From Deinococcus carri (lineage in GTDB: Bacteria > Deinococcota > Deinococci > Deinococcales > Deinococcaceae): 24,595 bases of DNA. A model generated the notes under the pieces. It saw nothing but the letters and a program-made list of their open reading frames with translations, did not search any database and was not told where the DNA came from. The position numbers and the translations under genes were made by a program. Positions 12,713-18,338 of the stretch are shown piece after piece (the stretch's first letter is position 1; the number at the start of each line of letters is the position of its first letter). The stretch is taken from contig NZ_BAABRP010000027.1 in NCBI RefSeq assembly GCF_039545055.1, positions 8,001 through 32,595 on the forward strand, given 5' to 3'.

Positions 12713-12982
12713 ATGGAAGAACACTCCGTAGGCCCGAAGACATACGGCCTGAGCCAGCTCCAGGCCCTGCGTAAGTGGCGGCGTATGACACAGCAGGAGC
12801 TGTCGGAGGCCTCCGGCGTTGCTCTTTCAACGATTCAAAAGCAGGAGCGTGGGAACCTGGAAGATGCTGCAGTGAGCGTTGCCGGGCCGCTGGCGAAAGC
12901 GTTGGCGGTCCCCATCGAAGCCCTTTGGGACACTGCATTTAGCAAAGAATTGCTAGAGCAGGGGGAGTCGATTCCCGCATGA
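12713..12982 (+). CDS. Cro-like HTH regulator
   Basis: 89 residues from the ATG at 12713; a GTG two codons earlier falls too close to the -10 box. One XRE helix-turn-helix fills the protein (LRKWRRMTQQELSEASGVAL, STIQKQERGN), followed by a short helical tail. No S24 domain. It is the first gene of the rightward early operon and faces the CI-like repressor, as Cro does in lambdoid phages. Its 3' end carries a fifth operator copy (12940-12955). The stop overlaps the next start (ATGA). Confidence 0.88.
   Translation: MEEHSVGPKTYGLSQLQALRKWRRMTQQELSEASGVALSTIQKQERGNLEDAAVSVAGPLAKALAVPIEALWDTAFSKELLEQGESIPA
12940..12955. promoter_or_regulatory. Operator O3 inside cro
   Basis: TAGCA-N6-TGCTA (centre AAGAAT), a perfect 16-bp match to the operator consensus, lying within codons near the end of cro, about 267 bp from O2a. 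It could support DNA looping or act as a roadblock to read-through into the early operon. Confidence 0.65.
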
Positions 12983-13179
12983 CCCGCCGTTCCAACGCCA
13001 TCACCGAAGTCCGTATTACCCGCGACCCCTGCCCGGTCATCGCCCACCACTTCGGCGCGTGGGCACTGGACCAGGCGGCAGCAGCAGGTCAGGACGTCCG
13101 GGGCCTGGTGCCCCATCCCCTTCCCACTCACCCCGCGCCCCAGGCGCGTAACGAGCGGCCCGACCAACAGGCGGGCTGA
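12979..13179 (+). CDS. hypothetical protein, 66 residues
   Basis: ATG overlaps the cro stop (ATGA), so it is translated in step with cro. The N-terminus (RSNAITEVRITRDPCPVIAH) is followed by an Ala-rich helix (FGAWALDQAAAAGQDVRGLV) and a Pro/Gln-rich, probably disordered tail. No family recognised. Small proteins in this position of temperate phages are often early regulators, but nothing in this sequence shows a function. Confidence 0.6.
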   Translation: MTRRSNAITEVRITRDPCPVIAHHFGAWALDQAAAAGQDVRGLVPHPLPTHPAPQARNERPDQQAG

Positions 13180-13294
13180 AGCCAAAGGAAAACGCACGGC
13201 CCGAAGGTCGCGCGTCTCTGAAACCCCGAAAACCTGTTAACCCCCCGTCGGCAAAACTGTGGGTTCGCAGGCCCCTCAAAGAGGAGGCTTCTAC

Positions 13295-13405
13295 GTGCAT
13301 CGTACACCCAGCAACACCCCCAATGTGGGGAATCGCACACGAGTGACGCTCCACGGCCGCGCTCCCGGTTTGCCGACCGGTGACGAGCGCGGGTGGCTGG
13401 CCTGA
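13295..13405 (+). CDS. Possible 36-residue small protein
   Basis: GTG at 13295 preceded by an unusually strong Shine-Dalgarno sequence GAGGAGG (13281-13287) with a 7-nt spacer. The frame runs to TGA 13403-13405 and gives a basic, Gly/Thr/Asn-rich peptide (HRTPSNTPNVGNRTRVTLHG...) without known domain. It fills the otherwise gene-free 13180-13466 interval and is followed by a hairpin 12 nt past its stop. The ribosome-binding site is the main support. Confidence 0.4.
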   Translation: MHRTPSNTPNVGNRTRVTLHGRAPGLPTGDERGWLA

Positions 13406-13416
13406 CAAACGAAATC

Positions 13417-13439
13417 GGGCGCGTCCGAAACACGCGCCC
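13417..13439 (+). terminator. Hairpin in the early operon
   Basis: Perfect 8-bp stem GGGCGCGT (13417-13424) / ACGCGCCC (13432-13439), 7-nt loop CCGAAAC. No U-tract follows. It separates the cro block from the main early operon and could be a terminator or a site of antitermination control, as at lambda tR1; the latter is speculation. Confidence 0.5.
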
Positions 13440-13466
13440 ACCCGTTATTGCCGACGAGGTAGCCGG

Positions 13467-13868
13467 ATGATACAGCAGCTCAGCAGCATCCCCAACACCC
13501 CCCCAGCGTTCAAGGTGCCCGTGTCCACCCTGGTAGACAGCACGCGCCGCCTCTTCCGGCACAGCGTCTGGTACCACCCGGACAGCGCCTGCCCCGGCTG
13601 GCTGCACCTGACCTTCGAGCCGGGCTGGCTGGGCAACACGGCAAGCGGCCGCGTCTGCTACGTGCGGCACATGACCTGCCTGGAAGGCGAACTCCACCAG
13701 ACCATCGAGCGCGTGCAGGTCGAGCATGGCGTCCACCTGTGGTTGCGGCCCATCAAGGTCCCGACAACCTGGCCGCGAGGGAACCACTGGTGGCCGGAAG
13801 TGGCATGCGCCGGGCTGCCGCTCGACGCGGCGAAGGTGCGCGAATGTCTGAAGGCGGTGGCGGCGTGA
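13467..13868 (+). CDS. hypothetical protein, 133 residues
   Basis: Start at the ATG at 13467 (preceded by GAGG at a good distance) rather than the upstream ATG whose extra residues are Arg-rich and span the hairpin. The protein is rich in Trp and His (SVWYHPDSACPGWLHLTFEP, VHLWLRPIKVPTTWPRGNHW), with a short C-terminal helix (DAAKVRECLKAVAA). No family recognised. Its stop overlaps the GTG start of the next gene. First gene of the main rightward block. Confidence 0.72.
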   Translation: MIQQLSSIPNTPPAFKVPVSTLVDSTRRLFRHSVWYHPDSACPGWLHLTFEPGWLGNTASGRVCYVRHMTCLEGELHQTIERVQVEHGVHLWLRPIKVPTTWPRGNHWWPEVACAGLPLDAAKVRECLKAVAA

Positions 13869-14380
13869 GCGGCGGCAAGGTTTACCGGCATGTCGAGGTG
13901 TTGCGCCTGGAACGCGACCCCCACGCCCTCATGTATGCCCCCGAACAGCCCTACCGCCTGACCCTGTGGGAGCCAGATACCAACGTCCATGAAGACGACG
14001 TGCCACATGGGTGCAAGAACCTGAGCCGCATCGAGCTGCTGGCCCTGCGGAATACCTGTAACGAGCTGCTGGCCGAGAGTGCGGAGGTCGTGACCACCGA
14101 CCACGCCCTCCGCAACCTCCAGCAGATTGAGCTGCTGCGCGAGGCCCTGCCCGCCCCGTTGCGTCCCACCGTGGGCAGCGGCTACCGCCCCAGCGCCTGG
14201 TGCAAGGCGTGCGGGATGCCCTATGACGCCAGCCTGCCCTGCTGCCCCGAGGAGGGCTGCGGCCAGCCCCAGGCGGCTCCAGTGCCGCAGACCCCGCCCC
14301 TGGGCACATGCAGTGAGGCTGGGTGCGGCGCGGCCTGCACGGGCCTCATCTGCTCGCCCTGCCTGGAAGGGCGGCTGTGA
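13865..14380 (+). CDS. Cys-rich zinc-ribbon-like protein, 171 residues
   Basis: GTG start overlapping the upstream stop (GTGA). The N-terminal half mixes strands and helices (KVYRHVEVLRLERDP, LSRIELLALRNTCNELLAES). The C-terminal ~60 residues contain ten cysteines: C113-x2-C116, C126, C127, C132, C149, C154, C158 and C163-x2-C166 (WCKACGMPYD, GTCSEAGCGAACTGLICSPC), consistent with two small zinc ribbons. The fold suggests nucleic-acid or protein binding; no named family recognised. Its stop shares a base with the next start (TGATG). Confidence 0.72.
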   Translation: MSGGKVYRHVEVLRLERDPHALMYAPEQPYRLTLWEPDTNVHEDDVPHGCKNLSRIELLALRNTCNELLAESAEVVTTDHALRNLQQIELLREALPAPLRPTVGSGYRPSAWCKACGMPYDASLPCCPEEGCGQPQAAPVPQTPPLGTCSEAGCGAACTGLICSPCLEGRL

Positions 14381-14610
14381 TGCGCGCCTACCTCCGCTCG
14401 CAGCTCGGCTTCGGGCCGCTCGGCCTGCTGCTGGTCACGCCGCTGGTGCTGCTGGCCGCCCTGTTCGCGGTGCTGGGCCTGCACATGGCCTGGGCCGCTG
14501 CCGACCACCCCCAACTGCTGCTGGTCGCCGCCGTCGAGTACGCCGGTGCGCTGGCCGCGCTGTGCGTCATCCGCCGCATTCAGGCCGCCGTGCCCCAGGA
14601 GCTGCCGTGA
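14380..14610 (+). CDS. Two-span membrane protein, 76 residues
   Basis: Start at the ATG at 14380, one base into the upstream stop (TGATG). Two hydrophobic segments are clear, ~13-34 (GPLGLLLVTPLVLLAALFAV) and ~48-64 (LLLVAAVEYAGALAALCVI), with a basic N-terminus (MRAYLRSQ) and an IRRIQ turn after the second span. No family recognised. It is embedded between early phage genes and overlaps the DdrA-like gene (GTGA); a role at the membrane such as exclusion is possible but unsupported. Confidence 0.65.
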   Translation: MRAYLRSQLGFGPLGLLLVTPLVLLAALFAVLGLHMAWAAADHPQLLLVAAVEYAGALAALCVIRRIQAAVPQELP

Positions 14611-15524
14611 AACTCTCCGACGTTCAGAAGCGCCTGAGTGCGCCCTTCCCCGCCCACCTCGTCAACTGGAAGCCCGGCGCGATGACCAAGGACCGCACCC
14701 GCGCCCTGCTGATGGCCTACATCGACGCCCGCGCCGTGATGGACCGGCTGGACGCCCTGTGCCCGGACCTGTGGGCCTTCGACGTCGAGGTGGTCCCCGG
14801 TGCCCCCATCCCCACCGTGAAGGGCACGCTCACCGTGCTGGGCGTCTCCCGCTCGGACATCGGGGAGGCAGACACCGCCAGCGAGGCGGGCACGCTCAAG
14901 GCCGCGGCCTCCGACGCGCTGAAGCGCTGCGCGGTCCACTTCGGCATCGGGCGCTACCTGTACGACCTCCCCAAGCAGTGGGTGGACTGGGACGACCAGA
15001 AGCGCGAGCCGGTGCGCGTGCCCGAACTGCCGGAGTGGGCGCGCGCCGAGCACGAGCGCACCCCCGGCGGCGCGCACATCGTGCAGACGATGGAGCAACT
15101 CCGGTACGAGCTGCCCGAGGACGTGGACCTCCAGCGCGAGGTCTACAAGCACCTCAAAGCCGCGCTGAACAGCGTGCATCCCCCACGGCAGTCCACCACG
15201 ACATCCCGTGAAGCCGAAGCGGAGGGCGACTTGCCGACGCCCCCTATTGACCCCATCACGAAGACCACCAAGGGCCAGATTGCCGCGCACCTGGAAGGCG
15301 GACGCTGGGGCCTGGACCGGCCCACACGGCTGGCGTTCACGTCCTGGCTAGCCGAGCGCCGGGACGCGCCGCTCGCCACCAGCGCGGACCTGACGGAGGC
15401 GGAGGGCCGCAGGGTCCTGAACGCCCTCCAGCGGTGCCTGAAACCCAAGACGCTGCTCGACCAGTGGCGCGCGAATCCTGCCGGCCTGCCGGGGGAGGCC
15501 GAGGTGCTGGGGGCGGTGGGCTGA
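14607..15524 (+). CDS. DdrA-like / Rad52-family single-strand annealing protein
   Basis: 305 residues from a GTG overlapping the upstream stop. The start KLSDVQKRLSAPFPAHLVNW and the core MAYIDARAVMDRLDAL closely recall Deinococcus DdrA, and SDALKRCAVHFGIGRYLY (102-119) is the hallmark helix of the Rad52/Rad22 annealing fold. These proteins form rings that bind 3' single-stranded ends and anneal complementary strands; phage versions act in recombination-dependent replication. The C-terminal ~150 residues are a Pro/Thr-rich linker and a helical segment (LTEAEGRRVLNALQRCLKPK). No exonuclease partner is recognised beside it. It is most likely the phage recombinase, and a relative of a host radiation-resistance protein. 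Confidence 0.85.
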   Translation: MKLSDVQKRLSAPFPAHLVNWKPGAMTKDRTRALLMAYIDARAVMDRLDALCPDLWAFDVEVVPGAPIPTVKGTLTVLGVSRSDIGEADTASEAGTLKAAASDALKRCAVHFGIGRYLYDLPKQWVDWDDQKREPVRVPELPEWARAEHERTPGGAHIVQTMEQLRYELPEDVDLQREVYKHLKAALNSVHPPRQSTTTSREAEAEGDLPTPPIDPITKTTKGQIAAHLEGGRWGLDRPTRLAFTSWLAERRDAPLATSADLTEAEGRRVLNALQRCLKPKTLLDQWRANPAGLPGEAEVLGAVG

Positions 15525-15531
15525 GATGGCC
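15521..15531 (+). repeat. Left direct repeat flanking the HNH gene
   Basis: CTGAGATGGCC; the identical 11 bases recur at 16035-16045. This copy contains the stop of the DdrA-like gene and the start of the HNH gene. Confidence 0.7.
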
Positions 15532-16038
15532 GAGATCAAGCTGCACGGGAAGCGGGGTGAGGGCAAGGTGGCGCTCTGCGACGACGCGGACTATGCCCTC
15601 CTCTCGCGGCACCGCTGGCACCTGGACAAGCGCGGCTACGCGCGCACCTACCGTCCCCTGGAATACGGCCGGAGTACGACCGTCGCCATGCACCAGCTCC
15701 TCGCCGACGAGAAGGGGGGCCACTACCGGGACCACCTCAACGGTGACCGGCTGAACAACCGGCGGGCCAACCTGCGCCCTTGCACGCAGCGCGAGAACTC
15801 CTACAACCGCTGCGTCCACCGCAACAGCAAGACGCGCGTGAAGGGTGTCAGCCGCTACCGGGGGAAGTACCGCGCCGTCATTCACAAGGATGGCGAGCAG
15901 GTGTACCTGGGGCTGTTCCCGACGCTGGACCTCGCGGCAGCGGCCTACAACGGCGCGGCCATCGCGCTGTTCGGGGCGTTCGCACGGCTGAATCCCATCC
16001 CAGTTCCCGCAGAGGGGGTGCCCAATGCCGCGGACTGA
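15526..16038 (+). CDS. HNH endonuclease with AP2 domain (homing type)
   Basis: 170 residues, ATG one base after the upstream stop. An N-terminal HNH nuclease is visible with H56 (AMHQLL), D69-H70 (YRDHLNGDRLNNRRANLRPC) and the trailing TQRENSYNR. The AP2 DNA-binding domain spans ~106-155 (KGVSRYRGKYRAVIHKDGEQ, VYLGLFPTLDLAAAAYNGAA). This pairing is typical of free-standing homing endonucleases in phages, which cut unoccupied alleles and copy themselves in. The gene lies exactly between 11-bp direct repeats. Its end overlaps the next gene by 14 bp. Confidence 0.92.
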   Translation: MAEIKLHGKRGEGKVALCDDADYALLSRHRWHLDKRGYARTYRPLEYGRSTTVAMHQLLADEKGGHYRDHLNGDRLNNRRANLRPCTQRENSYNRCVHRNSKTRVKGVSRYRGKYRAVIHKDGEQVYLGLFPTLDLAAAAYNGAAIALFGAFARLNPIPVPAEGVPNAAD

Positions 16039-16828
16039 GATGGCCCCCCTCACGGACGTCCTGGCGAGCATGTTCGAGCAGGCCGCGCAGGGACGCATCG
16101 TCCAGCACACCGTCGCGCGCGGCCTGCACCTCAAGGTGGTCGTGCGCGAGAGTGGGCGGCGCGAGCTGCTGCTGTGGCGCAACGCCTCGCGGCTGCCCAG
16201 CCGGACGGAGTGCGACGTGGTGGCCCGTGACGCCGGGTTCGTCGAGCCGGTGTTCAAGGCCTGGCTGTGCGAGGGCGTGGACGGCTTCCACCTGCGCGAC
16301 CGGGCCGACTGGCAGCATCTCTGCACCCACGACTGGGGCGAGACGGTGTTCCTGTCCGGGCGGCAGGAGGGCGGCACCTCCCGCACCTGCAACCGCTGCA
16401 GGACCACGGCCTCGACCTGGCACAAGAAGCGGGCCAAGGCCTCGACGTTCCTCTACAACGACCACGAGATCAGCGAGGCGGTCTATCTGGCCGCCACGGT
16501 GGCCGGGCCGATGCCCAGCACGCTGGACCAGGAGACGCGGGCGGCGCTGATAGCCGAGATGACCGGCCAGCCGACTACTGTGCAGGACCGGCTGGCGCTG
16601 CGCGGCGAGGTCTGCGGGCTGTGCCGCCACGGGGAACCGGAGTGGGACGGCATGGTCGCCTGCACGCTGGGCTGGGAGGCACACGACAACGTCTGGCGGG
16701 AGCTGCCGCGCAAGCAGTGGCAGGCCGTCCAGATGGGGCACCCAGGCGTGCCGCTACCGCTGCTGACGCCGAACTGCCGCTGCATGGCGGTGGGCGGGCG
16801 CTGGCTGCCGAGGAAGGTGGCGGCATGA
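16025..16828 (+). CDS. Cys-rich hypothetical protein, 267 residues
   Basis: The ATG at 16025 is favoured by GAGGGGG about 7 nt upstream; the ATG at 16040 (MAPLTD), within the right direct repeat, may be the ancestral start before the HNH gene arrived. Three cysteine clusters are visible: C122-x2-C125 with H133 (TCNRCRTTASTWHK), C197-x2-C200 (CGLCRHG) with C213, and C251-x-C253 (PNCRCM), suggesting zinc binding. The N-terminal ~100 residues are mixed alpha/beta with a basic patch. No family recognised. The stop overlaps the replication gene start (ATGA). Confidence 0.7.
   Translation: MPRTEMAPLTDVLASMFEQAAQGRIVQHTVARGLHLKVVVRESGRRELLLWRNASRLPSRTECDVVARDAGFVEPVFKAWLCEGVDGFHLRDRADWQHLCTHDWGETVFLSGRQEGGTSRTCNRCRTTASTWHKKRAKASTFLYNDHEISEAVYLAATVAGPMPSTLDQETRAALIAEMTGQPTTVQDRLALRGEVCGLCRHGEPEWDGMVACTLGWEAHDNVWRELPRKQWQAVQMGHPGVPLPLLTPNCRCMAVGGRWLPRKVAA
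16035..16045 (+). repeat. Right direct repeat flanking the HNH gene
   Basis: CTGAGATGGCC, identical to 15521-15531. It contains the HNH stop codon and an in-frame ATG of the following gene. The offset between copies is 514 bp. Confidence 0.7.
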
Positions 16829-17838
16829 GCCGTAACACGGCGATGTCCCTCGTCGCCCAATTCCTGGGCCGCCAGAACACCATCCCCATCCCGGTGCCCT
16901 TCGTGCAGATCACCGGCGACTACACCAGCGCTGCCTTCCTAGCGCAGTGTCTGTACTGGGGCGACCGGACGACGGACGCAGGCGGATGGTTCCACAAGAG
17001 CCACGAGGAGTGGGCCGAGGAACTGCTGCTCTCGCCGGATCAGGTGCGCCGTTGCGTGAAGTCCTGCGGGGACATGATCGAGGTCAAGCGTAAGGGTGTG
17101 CCGGCCAGGAACTACTACCGCGCCAACCGGGAAGCCGTCGCAGAAGCCCTGGAGAGGTTGGCATTTGAAAGCCGGAACCCAACGACAAGATGTGGGGAAA
17201 CCCAACATCTGGATGCGGACAAACCCCACGACAGTACGTTGGGAAACCCCACGACAAGTCGTACGGAAAACCCTGCATCTATATCAAAGCCCACAGCAGA
17301 GCCTACGCAAAGCCTACAAACAGAAGAAGAGGGCAGTGCCGCGAACCTGCCACTCCCTGCTACCGCCGCCGCTGCTCCAGGGGACCAGGAAAAGCCAGGG
17401 AGACGGAGCGCCGTCGGCGCTGAACGCGCCGAGGCCCCTGGCGGGGCCAGCACAGCGAACGCCTCAACGCTCACGGGGCAGGGCAATACCACGGCGAACG
17501 CTGGAACAGGCAACGCCACCAGCACTGAAGAAATTCCGGGCGCGGCGGCGCGGCCCGGCGAGGCAGTCCTGCGCGCGGCGATGGGCCACTCCTTCTACGA
17601 GGAGCTGCTGGCCGAGGACCCCGACCGCGCGGCCTGGGGCGACCTGACCGAGCAGCGCATCGCAGAGCTGCGCCTGGCTGCAAAGGCGGACGCGAAGGTC
17701 AGGAAGCTCCACAAGTGGCGCACGCCGTTCATCGCACTGCTGGACGCGGAGATTGTCCCTGCCCAGACCCCCACCACCCCCACGAAGTCAAGCGTGAATG
17801 ACCTCGTGAGGGCACGCCTGCAAGGAGTGAAGCCATGA
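16825..17838 (+). CDS. Winged-helix phage replication initiator
   Basis: 337 residues from the ATG at 16825, overlapping the upstream stop (ATGA). The N-terminal ~110 residues (FVQITGDYTSAAFLAQCLYW, EEWAEELLLSPDQVRRCVKS, CGDMIEVKRKG) have the helix-turn-helix pattern of phage replication proteins of the lambda O / DnaD-associated type. Residues ~118-152 are encoded by tandem 23-24 bp iterons and are low-complexity (NPTT repeats). A Pro/Ala/Thr/Gly-rich linker runs to ~230, and the C-terminal ~100 residues are helical (AELRLAAKADAKVRKLHKWR), a likely helicase-loader contact. By analogy with lambda O it should bind the iterons in its own gene. No DnaB or DnaC homologue is visible in the window. 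Confidence 0.75.
   Translation: MSRNTAMSLVAQFLGRQNTIPIPVPFVQITGDYTSAAFLAQCLYWGDRTTDAGGWFHKSHEEWAEELLLSPDQVRRCVKSCGDMIEVKRKGVPARNYYRANREAVAEALERLAFESRNPTTRCGETQHLDADKPHDSTLGNPTTSRTENPASISKPTAEPTQSLQTEEEGSAANLPLPATAAAAPGDQEKPGRRSAVGAERAEAPGGASTANASTLTGQGNTTANAGTGNATSTEEIPGAAARPGEAVLRAAMGHSFYEELLAEDPDRAAWGDLTEQRIAELRLAAKADAKVRKLHKWRTPFIALLDAEIVPAQTPTTPTKSSVNDLVRARLQGVKP
17177..17280 (+). repeat. Iteron array, candidate replication origin
   Basis: Four consecutive units start with ACCC[A/C]AC and end with GGAA or GACAA: 17177-17199, 17200-17222 and 17223-17245 (23 bp each) and 17246-17269 (24 bp), with a partial fifth at 17270-17280. The internal bases vary; unit 4 contains ACGAC-AA-GTCGT. Because 23 is not a multiple of three, the repeat is not a protein-repeat artefact. 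The sequence just downstream (17270-17330) is richer in A/T than its surroundings, as expected for an unwinding element. The position inside the initiator gene copies lambda ori. Confidence 0.72.
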
Positions 17839-18338
17839 TGGACTCCAACGAGCACGTAACCGCCGCGCAAGTGGACCCCCAGATCCTCAGCCTCGCCCAA
17901 CTTCTGAATGCCCACCCGAACGCACGGCGCGGCCTCCAGCGCAGCATTGAGCGTCAGCAGCAGCAACGCGAAGCGCGGTGCACCCCCCGGAAGTTCGAGG
18001 CCCCGATGGACTGCCCCCACTGCGGCGCGCCGGGCATCGTCTACTTGACGCTGCCCACGGAGGATGGTCCCCGCGAGTTTCGCCGCAAGCCGATGGACTG
18101 CTGCCAGCCCGCCCTGCGAGACGCGGCGGAGAACGCCCTGCACTACGCCCTGAACCCGAACAACGACCCGGTGGAGCGCGTCGAGGCCGCTGACCGTTAT
18201 GCGGCCCTGAAAGAAAGCATCATGGCTCCGGCGCTGCTGCGCGAGCTGGAGACGCACGAGGCGATCCTGGCCGACATCGAGAGCCGCGTCTCTGGTCTGA
18301 ACCGCGCCCAGGGTGGCGTAGATACGGAGCGGCTGTGA
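17835..18338 (+). CDS. Putative zinc-binding protein, 167 residues
   Basis: ATG at 17835 overlaps the upstream stop (ATGA), after AAGGAG; a second ATG follows at once. The N-terminal helix is rich in Leu, Gln and Arg (LQRSIERQQQQREAR). A central C60-x2-C63 (DCPHCGAP) and C89-C90 (MDCCQP) could form one zinc ribbon. The C-terminal half is helical (VERVEAADRYAALKESIMAP, LLRELETHEAILADIESRVS). No named family recognised. Its stop overlaps the methyltransferase-ParB start (GTGA), and it lies directly after the origin-bearing gene, so a replication or DNA-binding accessory role is plausible. Confidence 0.7.
   Translation: MMDSNEHVTAAQVDPQILSLAQLLNAHPNARRGLQRSIERQQQQREARCTPRKFEAPMDCPHCGAPGIVYLTLPTEDGPREFRRKPMDCCQPALRDAAENALHYALNPNNDPVERVEAADRYAALKESIMAPALLRELETHEAILADIESRVSGLNRAQGGVDTERL

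Noticed and set aside
12822..12830. CTCTTTCAA shared with the mutS junction (5994-6002) as a possible second att site
   Set aside because: Only nine bases, inside cro, and the phage genes continue for 12 kb beyond; chance match.
17177..17280. Iterons read as a CRISPR array
   Set aside because: Units are contiguous 23-24 bp repeats without conserved repeat/spacer alternation and sit inside a coding frame.
17096..17647. Alternative plus-strand frame of 183 codons across the iterons
   Set aside because: It overlaps the replication gene in another frame, lacks a ribosome-binding site and loses the winged-helix domain.
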